DNA of 35,368 nt from Clostridiales bacterium (GCA_021736985.1 JAIPEW010000027.1:1-35368); one strand, 5' to 3'; positions 14,814-24,344 are shown, counted from the stretch's first letter. Made by a program: numbers and translations. Notes: generated from the sequence alone by a model not told the origin.

Positions 14814-16955
14814 TTACAAAATCAGGCCACTTTTATCTTTATCATTATAATTGTAACTTGAACCTGGAATTCTATAAAGGTTTAACTTTTCATTAATTTT
14901 TTCTTTACCTCTAATCCTTCTGTCCCCTCTTGTATCTGTACTGTAATCCTGAACATTAACTGTTCTCATGTCAATCATTTTTTTTATTTTTCGTTTTTCT
15001 TGCTCAGTTGAAACATCTTGTAGTTGTTGCAGTAAATTCTGTATTTGAGTAAGATAACACTCTGGAACAATATTTATTGTATTCAATTTACGCAACCTCT
15101 TTTGGGCTTCAGCTTTTGGCATAGTATTTTTATAAATATTACTATGCATATCATCCAACCATTTAAGTGTTTCATAAAATTGGGTTAAATAGATTTTATT
15201 TTTCTGTCGCTCAAGCATTTCTTTTGTATAAAGTTTGTTTATCATTTTTACTTTGTCCGATTCTTTTAAATCACGATATTTTTGTAACATTTTAATGCTT
15301 TGATCTATCAGAAAACCATCTTTTACAAAATGCTTCCCTTCTTTATATAGATTTCCGTAGACTGTACCATACCCAGATATATCTTTAACAAAAACATGCA
15401 CATTTATTTTTTCATCTTTCACTGAACGATTACGGTAACAACGACCTAATCTTTGAAATAGTGTGTCTAAAGGAGCAACTTCAGTAAAAAGAAAATCAAA
15501 ATCTATGTCTAAACTAGCTTCAACTATTTGCGTTGTTATCCATATACCCTTATCACCAGAATTACTAAAATCAATTATTTGTCTTTCCAGCTCACTTCTA
15601 TGTTCTCTTGTAAAGTAAGCATGCAAGATATTAACGTTTGTTTCTTTAAATTTATTGTATATTTCAATTGCTCTTTTTACTGTGTTTACAATTACTAAAA
15701 CCTTTCCTTTACTTGATGCTTTTTTAATTTCGTCTACGGCATATAATATAGAACTATCATTCATATTTATGCGGTGCCTAAGTTTATTGTCGTAAATAAA
15801 TTCATCAAAAACAACATCAGGTATTCTATTTGTAATTTCATTTTTATAGATAGTAGGGAGAGTAGCAGTCATAACATAAAATTTTCCACCCATTTTATTT
15901 ATTATTTCTAATCCCTTTATAAGCAGTGCAACTATATCTGGATCATAGGATTGAATTTCATCTACTACAACCTTGGAATAGGTAAGTGTTGCTAATTCTC
16001 TTTCGAATCCTAAATAAAACATTGGGAATTTCATTATTTGATCAATAGTAGAAATAGTTAATTTTTTTGATAAAAGGCGGGACTCTTGATAGATTTTTTG
16101 AAAATTAACTTCATATTCTTCTAAATAATCTAGACTTGTAGAATGTACTAACCCGGTAGAGTTAATCTGCATCTTCTTTGCTCTGTCATAAATTGCGTTA
16201 GAACTTACGCGGATCGGTAATGTAAAAAACATTTTATCTTCTCCAGCCCACAACAAAGCTGATTCTGTTTTCCCAACACCAGTTTGTCCAATTACCATAA
16301 TATTCTTATCCTTATTATTCAGAACAAAATTCTGTAAGTCATTAATTTTTAATCCATTATTTTGCATATATTCAGTGGTTTTTTGGTTAATTGATTCTTT
16401 CCATCCTGTTTCAACATTTAATTCAGCAGAAGCTGCATAATCAATACGCTGGAGTAATCCTTTTAATATAATGTACTGGTCTAAATTTTGTATATTAAGT
16501 GAATTTTTGTTAAGTTTTTTAATACAATCTTTCCTAATTTCAAAATCTATCCCCATTTTTTCCCTTATATATTCTTTTTCTTTTTCTATCTCTTTTAGGT
16601 TATTTAATGTTAATTTTAAATCAAATTCGTGGGAACTACTGTGATGATAAGCTATTGCAAACACTACCATTAACTCTTCTTCAGCACTAAGCCCCAAATC
16701 ACTTCTTAACATACATGAAGATAAATAATTATGGGGCACTTCACCTTCTAACATACGGCGAATATTATTATAAATTCGAATTTGAAATTTTTTACTAGCT
16801 TTTCCAATATCATGATACATGGCTGCTATTTTTAATAATTCAAATAAACGTCTATCAAAATGGTTTTGTAGTATTAGTGATAAATTCTCTGCTTCTTCTA
16901 CTACTTCCAACGAATGTTTTTTTATAGTCTTAATTGGCTTTGTTTTTGCAAGCAA
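14814..16955 (-). CDS. cas3: CRISPR-associated HD nuclease-helicase Cas3 (type I-B)
   Basis: 713 residues from TTG 16955, preceded by AAGGAG; the N-terminus then reads LAKTKPIKTIKKHSLEV, the usual Cas3 opening. The frame extends to 17027 but overlaps cas5. The HD domain is N-terminal: KHSLEV, MYHDIGKASKKF, PHNYLSS and AIAYHHSS. The helicase part has Walker A GQTGVGKTESALLW, the DExH box VVVDEIQSYDP, motif III MTATLPT and motif VI QRLGRCYR. Cas3 is recruited by Cascade at matched DNA, unwinds it 3'-5' and degrades it. It is the last gene of the operon, 25 bases after cas5, and ends at leader 1. Confidence 0.95.
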   Translation of the reverse strand: MLAKTKPIKTIKKHSLEVVEEAENLSLILQNHFDRRLFELLKIAAMYHDIGKASKKFQIRIYNNIRRMLEGEVPHNYLSSCMLRSDLGLSAEEELMVVFAIAYHHSSSHEFDLKLTLNNLKEIEKEKEYIREKMGIDFEIRKDCIKKLNKNSLNIQNLDQYIILKGLLQRIDYAASAELNVETGWKESINQKTTEYMQNNGLKINDLQNFVLNNKDKNIMVIGQTGVGKTESALLWAGEDKMFFTLPIRVSSNAIYDRAKKMQINSTGLVHSTSLDYLEEYEVNFQKIYQESRLLSKKLTISTIDQIMKFPMFYLGFERELATLTYSKVVVDEIQSYDPDIVALLIKGLEIINKMGGKFYVMTATLPTIYKNEITNRIPDVVFDEFIYDNKLRHRINMNDSSILYAVDEIKKASSKGKVLVIVNTVKRAIEIYNKFKETNVNILHAYFTREHRSELERQIIDFSNSGDKGIWITTQIVEASLDIDFDFLFTEVAPLDTLFQRLGRCYRNRSVKDEKINVHVFVKDISGYGTVYGNLYKEGKHFVKDGFLIDQSIKMLQKYRDLKESDKVKMINKLYTKEMLERQKNKIYLTQFYETLKWLDDMHSNIYKNTMPKAEAQKRLRKLNTINIVPECYLTQIQNLLQQLQDVSTEQEKRKIKKMIDMRTVNVQDYSTDTRGDRRIRGKEKINEKLNLYRIPGSSYNYNDKDKSGLIL

Positions 16956-16980
16956 AAGCCTAACTCCTTTTAACCAAATT

Positions 16981-17772
16981 TTATTTAATTGGCAAACAAA
17001 AGAAAACTGGGTTCTTTTCCTCGTCAATTAAAACATCGTCTACTTCACATAATAGTTGACCTTTTTTAACATATCCTGCGTGAATTTTTTCCCATTCTCT
17101 TGTCCCATTAATAACTTGGTATTTCCAGCAAAGAGAATATGGAACATATTTTAAATTTATTTCTTCTGCTTGTTCATGTCGTACATAAAAATTATATTTT
17201 GTTATTATATCTTCTTGGAGCAAATATAAATTAGTTTCTTTTATTTCATCAATTCTTATAAGGTATTCAGCCGCACCAAGAGATAAAAAAGAGCGTTCTT
17301 CAAAAGCTGTTTCAAGTTTTTTTAAAATATTATCTTCTGCCATAACATGTATAATCAAATTTACGTTTTTTAGTGAGTATTTATAGATTGGACTTCTTAC
17401 CATTAAGTCTTTATAATCAACTGGATCATTGCATGGTTTTTCTTTTGTTGTTAATGGTGCTTCCCCTGGAATTTCTTCTCTACCTTTTTTTCCCTTCTTT
17501 ATTTCTTTAGTAACCCTATTAACTTCTCTATTTCTAAATTTATAAAAATAGTGGCTTTGATATTCAAGAAAACTGTATTCATAACCTCCTTGGATAGATA
17601 TATTCATTGGAATATATTCATTAGCATCCATCACAGCATGAAGCATCCCTTTAACTGTAGAAAAGGGTGGTAAAGGGTATGTCTCCCCCACTTTAAAACT
17701 TAAAGGTTTTTTGTAACATGCAGTGTCTTGAAAAACCTTAATCCGTAAAGCCTTCATTTTATGAAACCCCAT
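16981..17772 (-). CDS. cas5: CRISPR-associated protein Cas5 (Cas5t, type I-B)
   Basis: 263 residues. The N-terminal RAMP fold (MKALRIKVFQDTACYKKPLS, then KVGETYPLPPFSTVKGMLHA) is the Cas5 signature. Cas5 caps the 5' handle of the crRNA in the I-B Cascade complex. The C-terminus contains an LGAAEYLIRIDEI segment. I prefer the start at MKALRI (17757), which is typical for Cas5; the ATG at 17772 adds five residues and overlaps cas7 by 14 bases. Translation is coupled to cas7 upstream. Confidence 0.92.
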   Translation of the reverse strand: MGFHKMKALRIKVFQDTACYKKPLSFKVGETYPLPPFSTVKGMLHAVMDANEYIPMNISIQGGYEYSFLEYQSHYFYKFRNREVNRVTKEIKKGKKGREEIPGEAPLTTKEKPCNDPVDYKDLMVRSPIYKYSLKNVNLIIHVMAEDNILKKLETAFEERSFLSLGAAEYLIRIDEIKETNLYLLQEDIITKYNFYVRHEQAEEINLKYVPYSLCWKYQVINGTREWEKIHAGYVKKGQLLCEVDDVLIDEEKNPVFFCLPIK

Positions 17773-18688
17773 AATACGTCTTCACTTCTTTTTTTAAATT
17801 ATCAAAGAAATCTTCCACTGAAATAGGTCCAAGATTGTTTTTTATTTCGTTTTCATTTCCAAAAACACCCGGCACCAAACCTACATTTGTAAAATCATTC
17901 AAGTAAGTATTTTTAATTTTTATATTGAGAGTGCTTTTAATAATCTCTAAATCAAGATTAATCGTTTCAGGGATTAACCTTAATCGTCCATCAAAATAAG
18001 GATTTGCTATTGGATACAGACCACCTATAATAAAAAGTGGGGACATATTTACTGCTCTTCCTTGAATTTCTCTATTTAAAATTTTTACTGCTTCTAAAAA
18101 ATCATTTACACGTTTTGCTTTTTGTTTGGCTTCGATCTCAATTATGCCATCTATGTCTTCATCTTTTTTAGTAACTCCGATCCTGCTTAAATCAGCAGAA
18201 ATTGTATACGCATATAAACTCTTATGATTTTCAATGTTAGCTATATTATTACTAGCACTACACCTTGCAGCCATACCCATGTTAGTTAAATAGTCAATAT
18301 CACCTCGGTACGGTTCAAGCGAAGTTGCATGACTAAGTCTTACAACAGCACTACGTTTTAAAGTCTCGCCTTCTTCTTTTTTTGCTGTTTTCATATAACC
18401 AAACAGATCCATTTCTTCAGACTCTCTAATTGATACGTCACGCTTATACTGAATTACCTTTTTGTCTCCTGAACCTACCGGCTCAACTGTATAATAATTC
18501 CAATCAAACTCTTTAGCTAAAAGTTCCCTTATACTGTATAAGATAGATTGACGCGAAGAATATGAATATGTCTCTCCATTACCTCTTGTAACTTTTTTCA
18601 GTTCTCCCACAGTACCTATTCCTTCTCCATAATTCATTGAATTGCCCTCAAAAATAATCCCTAATGAAAGGGCTTTATTGTTTGCCAT
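17759..18688 (-). CDS. cas7: CRISPR-associated protein Cas7 (Cst2/DevR family)
   Basis: 309 residues starting at ATG 18688 with AAGGAGGATAAG upstream inside the cas8 end (14-base overlap). The N-terminus ALSLGIIFEGNSMNYGEGIG and the following RGNGETYSYSSRQSILYSIR are typical of Cst2/DevR-type Cas7. The middle carries MSPLFIIGGLYPIANPYFDG. Cas7 forms the helical backbone along the spacer part of the crRNA. It is the most expressed Cascade subunit in related systems. Confidence 0.93.
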   Translation of the reverse strand: MANNKALSLGIIFEGNSMNYGEGIGTVGELKKVTRGNGETYSYSSRQSILYSIRELLAKEFDWNYYTVEPVGSGDKKVIQYKRDVSIRESEEMDLFGYMKTAKKEEGETLKRSAVVRLSHATSLEPYRGDIDYLTNMGMAARCSASNNIANIENHKSLYAYTISADLSRIGVTKKDEDIDGIIEIEAKQKAKRVNDFLEAVKILNREIQGRAVNMSPLFIIGGLYPIANPYFDGRLRLIPETINLDLEIIKSTLNIKIKNTYLNDFTNVGLVPGVFGNENEIKNNLGPISVEDFFDNLKKEVKTYYGVS

Positions 18689-20429
18689 TATTCTTATCCT
18701 CCTTACAATTTACTTTTGTCAATAACCCGCCTATAAAAGCATTAGCAATATCATCAAATGAAACATTACTTTCATTAGTAGCCACTTGTGCATTTACAAG
18801 CGATTTGGATATTTCTATTTCGGCATTTATATGTAATCGAAAAACTATATCTAAAAAGTCTTTTCTGTTCCTTGTTTTAGCAGTATTTAATAATTTATAA
18901 ATAACTCCATTTAGTTTGCGATCATCCCACTGTTTGTAACATATTAATATATTCTTAAGCTGTACTGCTTTGCTAAAAATATTATCAAAATCCCGTTTGG
19001 CTTTATTGTTCACCGGATTACCTCCTTTTTTCAAATGATTAATTATAATCTTAGCTTCACAAATATTTTTGTGGTAAAAGTAGAAATTTTCTTTCAAACT
19101 TGCATAAAAAAGTTCATAAATAAGCGGCTGAAAGTCAATTCCTTTCATTATCATAGCAGTAATTCTATTTGAAAATTTAGTATGGATTCTATCTATTTTA
19201 GAAAAATATTTTTCATTACCAAAAAATTTAACCACATAGTCAGGCAAGGTTAATGTTTCTACAGCACTCTTTTTTTCTTGATTATTAGGGTTTGCCCATA
19301 CTTCAACTACTGTAATCTCGTCTTTATATTGCCTTTCTTTTTGGGCTTTTACCCTAATGCTATCTTTTGTACCTTGACTTCTTTTTGAAATATCGTTAAT
19401 AGTTTCTTTTAATGCAATACTGAAATTTTCTTCCCTTTCTTTTTCTTTTATATACTTTATATTAGTTTCATACATTTGACTGAATGGTTCACTAGTTACG
19501 AGAAAACTCCAGGTAGGTCGAATATCTTGCTTTTTCTCGGTTAATTCACTGTAATTATATTCTTTGTTATATTGAGCAGCTCCTAAAGGTACTAAAAGCA
19601 TAATCAATTTGGCCATTGAAGATATCCTAGGCAAGCTATCAGCATTATAATTCCATTGATAGTTTACTGATTCAACTTCTGATATGCCTAATTGAAAAAA
19701 TTCATTATTAGAAAATTTGTATACCCCTGGTAATGAAGGAATAAAAAAACATCTATTAGGACAACTATCAGGATTTTGTATTTCTTCAATAGCTACTTCG
19801 ACAATATTTTGTTTAAACCAGTCTGCATGACTTTTTGTATTTAAATAAGTAGCCTTTACAGCCGGATTTAATAATCCTGATTGCCCTATTATAGGTTTTA
19901 AATATTTACCTCGAATACTTCTAAGTGCAAACTGTTCATTAATAGAAATTTCATCGTCTTTTTCTAATTTTTCTTTTTCCTCCAGATAAGTAATTACTTT
20001 ACGAAGACTTTCTTTAACTAAGTCCGTTATTTGTTTTGCATCCTCTTCGCAACAATTCAAATTACCAGATTTATTAATTATTTTCTTTTTCTTTTCAAAA
20101 ATTTCTGCAAACTCTTCAAGTACTTTTTCTTTGACTTTTGAAAATCCATTTGCATTTTTTTTAATATCATCTCTAAATCTTGTTAGTTTATTGAATTCTT
20201 TTTCCATAAAAATTTCATTATTCAATATTTCTTTAAGTTGAGTGATAGGGTTACGATAATTAAAACAGAGTTTAAAATAATTCTCTGAAACTTTTTTCAT
20301 ATCTTCTGTGTCTACTTCTACCTCGAATTGATTAGGAAAGAAAAACTTATCTTTACTTATTAACCTAATCAATCCAGTAAGACCCATTAAATAAGTCCAG
20401 TCATAAGTTATAGGGAGTTTTATTTTCAT
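18675..20429 (-). CDS. cas8b: CRISPR-associated large subunit Cas8b (Cst1-like)
   Basis: 584 residues from ATG 20429. It starts one base after the cas6 stop and overlaps cas7. The N-terminus (TYDWTYLMGLTGLIRLISK) and the middle segment AKLIMLLVPLGAAQYNKEYN are like Cst1/Cas8b of Tneap-type I-B systems. The CxxC pairs that name the Cst1 family are poorly kept: only NCCEED and SCPNRC appear. The large subunit reads the protospacer-adjacent motif and recruits Cas3. Family assignment is by gene order and these segments, so the subfamily name is less certain than the role. Confidence 0.83.
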   Translation of the reverse strand: MKIKLPITYDWTYLMGLTGLIRLISKDKFFFPNQFEVEVDTEDMKKVSENYFKLCFNYRNPITQLKEILNNEIFMEKEFNKLTRFRDDIKKNANGFSKVKEKVLEEFAEIFEKKKKIINKSGNLNCCEEDAKQITDLVKESLRKVITYLEEKEKLEKDDEISINEQFALRSIRGKYLKPIIGQSGLLNPAVKATYLNTKSHADWFKQNIVEVAIEEIQNPDSCPNRCFFIPSLPGVYKFSNNEFFQLGISEVESVNYQWNYNADSLPRISSMAKLIMLLVPLGAAQYNKEYNYSELTEKKQDIRPTWSFLVTSEPFSQMYETNIKYIKEKEREENFSIALKETINDISKRSQGTKDSIRVKAQKERQYKDEITVVEVWANPNNQEKKSAVETLTLPDYVVKFFGNEKYFSKIDRIHTKFSNRITAMIMKGIDFQPLIYELFYASLKENFYFYHKNICEAKIIINHLKKGGNPVNNKAKRDFDNIFSKAVQLKNILICYKQWDDRKLNGVIYKLLNTAKTRNRKDFLDIVFRLHINAEIEISKSLVNAQVATNESNVSFDDIANAFIGGLLTKVNCKEDKNNGKQ

Positions 20430-20430
20430 A

Positions 20431-21180
20431 TCATACCCCTTCTCTTTCTAGCTCTAGCAAACCAAACCCTTGACTGCGGCGTTTGGAAAGACCTAATTGA
20501 TATAAGGAATTCAGATCTGCAAGCGAACCAGAAATCCCTAAAAGCCCTTTATAAGTAGTATAAAACAATTTTTTCTCTACAACTTGGTTGTCCAAATTGT
20601 TCTCAAAATTACTATTGTTTTCTTTGACTACTTGTTTTTTCATTTCTATTGGAGCTACCGAAAGTGGTTCTACAAGTCCCTCATTTCTATAGTTTTGTAA
20701 AATTAGATCAGCAAAATAATTAACTTGCTTACTATAATCAGATGAATAAGGGGAAACAGGATTCCCATATTTGTCTTCAATTAAAATGGGTGACATTGTT
20801 TTAAAAGTTACTGACCTTGAATATATCTCCTTTTCTCGTATTGGACGAATTCCATTTCTTTTTAAAGTTATATCTCGATATTTAAAATTTTTGCTTTTTA
20901 ATAATCCATTGTACAGATTAAACATAAATTCCTGATCAGGAGAACTAACCGTTACTGATAACTCATCAAGATAAATGTTTTCCCCCTCAATATTAAAATT
21001 GTGCAAATAAGCTGCTGTAACAAAAGGTTTCATCTTTTCTTTTCGCTTTTCAAATATTTTACTGAAATAACTTTCATCAGCTCGTCTAATACTTTCTTTA
21101 ATTATAGACAGCAGCATCATACGATAACTTAAGGGTATCTTTTCAACAGCAAAATCGATTACAAAACGAATTTTCTTTAT
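20431..21180 (-). CDS. cas6: CRISPR repeat endoribonuclease Cas6 (N-terminus includes a non-canonical start)
   Basis: The first ATG in frame is at 21120 and gives 229 residues, but 20 codons upstream of it read KKIRFVIDFAVEKIPLSYR after an ATA, which is exactly the missing first strand of Cas6. The family N-terminus demands a start at ATA 21180 or ATT 21171, and AAAGGGGG lies just before. The C-terminal glycine-rich loop is LGLSKRRSQGFGLLELE, the RAMP signature; a candidate catalytic His lies in FVTAAYLHNF. Cas6 cuts each repeat to leave an 8-base 5' handle on the crRNA. It is the first gene of the operon, 29 bases from the last repeat of array 2. Confidence 0.85.
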   Translation of the reverse strand: MKKIRFVIDFAVEKIPLSYRMMLLSIIKESIRRADESYFSKIFEKRKEKMKPFVTAAYLHNFNIEGENIYLDELSVTVSSPDQEFMFNLYNGLLKSKNFKYRDITLKRNGIRPIREKEIYSRSVTFKTMSPILIEDKYGNPVSPYSSDYSKQVNYFADLILQNYRNEGLVEPLSVAPIEMKKQVVKENNSNFENNLDNQVVEKKLFYTTYKGLLGISGSLADLNSLYQLGLSKRRSQGFGLLELEREGV

Positions 21181-21189
21181 GCCCCCTTT
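21171..21189 (-). promoter_or_regulatory. cas6 initiation site without a standard start codon
   Basis: On the minus strand AAAAGGGGGC is followed by ATA AAG AAA ATT. No ATG, GTG, TTG or CTG in frame lies near the site. If the ATA were ATG the protein would begin MKKIRFVIDF as expected. Confidence 0.6.
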
Positions 21190-21209
21190 TAATAATAATT
21201 ATCTAAATT

Positions 21210-22744
21210 AATATTATCCCACTACGTTCAGATAAAACGAGGGTGGCCCCGGCTTGCACGAGGCTGGGCCTAGCTTTATATCCCACTACGTTCAGATAAA
21301 ACGATTCAAGATATGTTTTACAATATTCTAATCCTAGTTGTCTTTATATCCCACTACGTTCAGATAAAACTGAATAAATGCGAGCTAAAAAAATTTTTAA
21401 AAACTACTTTATATCCCACTACGTTCAGATAAAACTTTTTTTCGGTTACAGTTTGCGGTAATCCATTTAGCCAGCTTTATATCCCACTACGTTCAGATAA
21501 AACAGTTGCCGCCTTGCGCGGCGCTGTCTCCCCGGTGTATCCGCCTTTATATCCCACTACGTTCAGATAAAACTCAAGGTATTCTCTTTAGTAATTTCTT
21601 AACTCCCTTCTTTATATCCCACTACGTTCAGATAAAACGAAAGAAAGTTGAAAAAGAAAACTCTGCTAAACTGCTTTATATCCCACTACGTTCAGATAAA
21701 ACTATTCCTTTACCCATGCTAATTCAATTGTGCCTATCTTTATATCCCACTACGTTCAGATAAAACGATGAGGCGGACAGGAAAATAGACAGCGGAGCTC
21801 TCTTTATATCCCACTACGTTCAGATAAAACGATTGGCGCATAGTGCCACAAAGTTATTAGGGATTATCTTTATATCCCACTACGTTCAGATAAAACGCAC
21901 TGGAAAAAGTCACCGTCTGCACATCATAATCTTTATATCCCACTACGTTCAGATAAAACGAAGGACGCGCCAAGTCCCGATGAATTGGGTATACCTTTAT
22001 ATCCCACTACGTTCAGATAAAACTGCACCACAAACGGGAAACGCTTGGGAACGTGCGCCTTTATATCCCACTACGTTCAGATAAAACTGTAGGCAGGGCG
22101 GCTCTGGATGAATATTTGAGGAATCTTTATATCCCACTACGTTCAGATAAAACCTGTTTTATCGGGTAATATGTGGGCATGGTATCTCCTTTATATCCCA
22201 CTACGTTCAGATAAAACACCTTGGAAATTTATAAGTAAAAGGTTTGCGGATGACTTTATATCCCACTACGTTCAGATAAAACAAAGATTAAATAATGGGA
22301 GTGGACATTTAACCGGTCCCTTTATATCCCACTACGTTCAGATAAAACAAAATATTTTAAAAACGTCTCAGGAATGCGAGTTTACTTTATATCCCACTAC
22401 GTTCAGATAAAACAACGGGATAAAAGTACAACACCGAAGAAGTAAGCACCTTTATATCCCACTACGTTCAGATAAAACTGTGATATTATGGTTTTGTCGC
22501 ATAAATGTCCTATTCTCTTTATATCCCACTACGTTCAGATAAAACTTAAATCTATCCTTCCATTCCTTATCCTTGCCTATCTCCTTTATATCCCACTACG
22601 TTCAGATAAAACTAAGGGTTTATGCGAGCTTTAGAATCATTTAAAAACTAACTTTATATCCCACTACGTTCAGATAAAACAACTGACTGCACTAACCCTT
22701 TTTCTCCTTCTCCCCCTTTATATCCCACTACGTTCAGATAAAAC
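21210..22744 (-). CRISPR. CRISPR array 2: 24 repeats, 23 spacers
   Basis: The 29-base repeat begins GTTTTATCTGAACG and ends TAGTGGGATATAAAG on the minus strand. Copies start (plus-strand left edges) at 21210, 21274, 21342, 21407, 21475, 21545, 21610, 21674, 21738, 21802, 21868, 21931, 21995, 22059, 22125, 22189, 22254, 22320, 22385, 22450, 22517, 22584, 22652 and 22716. The first is degenerate at its outer end (GGGATAATATT) and is leader-distal. Spacers are about 34-41 bases and all differ. The last base is G in every normal copy, against T in array 1. The leader is at the right. Confidence 0.98.
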
Positions 22745-22930
22745 CCCTTATAAACACTTACCCAAACCCCTCGTCATACCCACTATTAAGTGGATTACCA
22801 ATATGCTGAATATAAAATTTTTGCAGCAAACCTTAAGTTTTGTTGTTGAGAAATTAATTATATGCGTTTTCAAGTCTCATTTTTCAAGGTTTGAATAGGA
22901 TTGCTTTAATATAGAGGTTTACTGCAAACA
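22745..22930 (-). promoter_or_regulatory. CRISPR leader 2
   Basis: It is homologous to leader 1: TTATAAAC beside the first repeat, GGATTACC, GCAGCAAACCTTAAGTTTT (22823 on) and GGTTTACTGCAAAC (22917 on). The inverted blocks lie 79 and 173 bases from the repeat, within one base of the positions in leader 1. Minus-strand transcription from here would pass through array 2 and reach cas6 with no visible terminator. Confidence 0.85.
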
Positions 22931-23402
22931 AAAATTACTAGGCTACATCTAAATTAACATTGTTACCATTCATGACATCTTTTGCTGGCATAAAATCATT
23001 ATTCATCTTAAATTTAATAATCTAATATATACGCTCTTGCAATCTTCTTTTCTTATGATCTATATTATTATACTTCTGTACTAACTTTTCAAGCTTCTTA
23101 TGGAAACAACTAATGGCTTATCTATCTCCATAAACCCATAATTATTTCTTCTTTCCAAAGATCAACGGAAAAATATGACATTTATATAATTAATTTTTAC
23201 TATATCATTACCACATCTACAAAGTTTTTCCTTTTATATCTTATCGTTAATATTCGACATAAAAATATACCTTATCTTATTCCTAAGATTGGAAACATAA
23301 GGTATACATGGAATTACAGGTAATTACTTTTGAAAATGAAAACTAATAAATTATTATGAAAGAAAATATTAACTCATTTCTCTCCTCTGTAGCTTTTCAA
23401 AT
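22931..23402. other. Intergenic, AT-rich; no gene supported
   Basis: On the minus strand short open stretches (KKLEKLVQKYNNIDHKKRRL near 23115-23025) look like the debris of a gene, but no frame is long enough and no family fits. No cas1, cas2 or cas4 remnant was recognised here. The right end holds the promoter region of the HNH gene. Confidence 0.4.
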
Positions 23403-24344
23403 ATGTCGGCAGTATATCTTCCAGCTTTTTTTGTCTCTTTAATTGACTTACTTGAAGACTACTACAAATTTGATGCTATACCCGATACGGGCCACATACA
23501 AGTACACAAAACTACAGTTAAAATTTCTTATCCTCTGGCTACTGCTTACTTTCTATCCTTTCTACTTAGGATTAGAAAACAAGTACCTGCGGTTAAAATG
23601 GCACCGTCGAAGGGTAGAAGCCATGATGAAAGATTTATGGGTGACGCAAGTATTGACGATTTACTTACTCCCGAACAAATATTCACTTCTCTTTTGTTTG
23701 AACAGAGAAGCTCCAAGGTTATTCAGGACATGAGAAAAACACAGAATATTTATCCAGTCTTTGAAAAGCGTTGTGCTGTATTACAATGTAACAGTGATTG
23801 CATTGAAATGGACATAGCAGCTGTCGACACTATACTGACTAACTCGATACTTTACTCCAAAATGGGAGAACTAATATGCTTCCAATACCTGAGCAAGCTT
23901 TCTTCAAACTCTGATCTAACTCCCCAGCTTGAAGATTATTTCCTGCGTGGAGATGGAAGAAATCCTTTTTCACAAACAGCAAAAGAGTTTGTTATTGAAT
24001 ATCAGGAAAACCGGTGTTTTTACTGCGGACAAGTATTAGATAATAAAAATACTGACAAAAAACCCAGGGCTGACCACTTTATTCCCTGGGTTTTTATAAA
24101 ATCGTCTAATATAGAAAACCTGGTTTATGCCTGTAATAACTGTAACAGTAATAAATCTAATCGCTTACCTACTACTTCGATATTTAATAATTTACTACAG
24201 CGAAATGTCCCAAAAAGCAAGTTTTGGAGAAAATACCCGGAAGAGATTACAAAGTTAGATGAGAGAATTGACCGGTGGATTAGAAACTACTACCAAGCGT
24301 CGGAACAGTTAAGCACAGGGTGGAAACCTGATTTTATTGCCTAA
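23403..24344 (+). CDS. HNH endonuclease-domain protein
   Basis: 313 residues. About 200 N-terminal residues of unknown fold are followed by a C-terminal HNH domain: CFYCGQ at about residue 207, RADHFIPWVF with the catalytic His, and YACNNCNSNKSNRLP with the second Cys pair and the Asn. Such domains nick or cut DNA using one metal ion; many single-gene phage-defence or recombination nucleases have this layout, but no specific family was recognised. No ribosome binding site precedes ATG 23403. An out-of-frame ATG at 23356 opens a 28-codon reading, so the real start may be elsewhere. It converges on the GIY-YIG-like gene 14 bases downstream. Confidence 0.8.
   Translation: MSAVYLPAFFVSLIDLLEDYYKFDAIPDTGHIQVHKTTVKISYPLATAYFLSFLLRIRKQVPAVKMAPSKGRSHDERFMGDASIDDLLTPEQIFTSLLFEQRSSKVIQDMRKTQNIYPVFEKRCAVLQCNSDCIEMDIAAVDTILTNSILYSKMGELICFQYLSKLSSNSDLTPQLEDYFLRGDGRNPFSQTAKEFVIEYQENRCFYCGQVLDNKNTDKKPRADHFIPWVFIKSSNIENLVYACNNCNSNKSNRLPTTSIFNNLLQRNVPKSKFWRKYPEEITKLDERIDRWIRNYYQASEQLSTGWKPDFIA

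Noticed and set aside
21506-22410. Open frames on the plus strand inside array 2 with recurring YIPLRSDKT or FISHYVQIKR
   Set aside because: They are translations of the CRISPR repeat, not genes.
13882-22715. Spacers checked by eye for matches to other parts of the window (self-targeting or targeting of the IS and phage relics)
   Set aside because: No convincing match was seen; a proper search against phage and plasmid databases is needed before any claim.
22931-23402. Possible cas1/cas2/cas4 remains beyond leader 2
   Set aside because: The short open stretches (for example KKLEKLVQKYNNIDHKKRRL) match no adaptation-gene motif.
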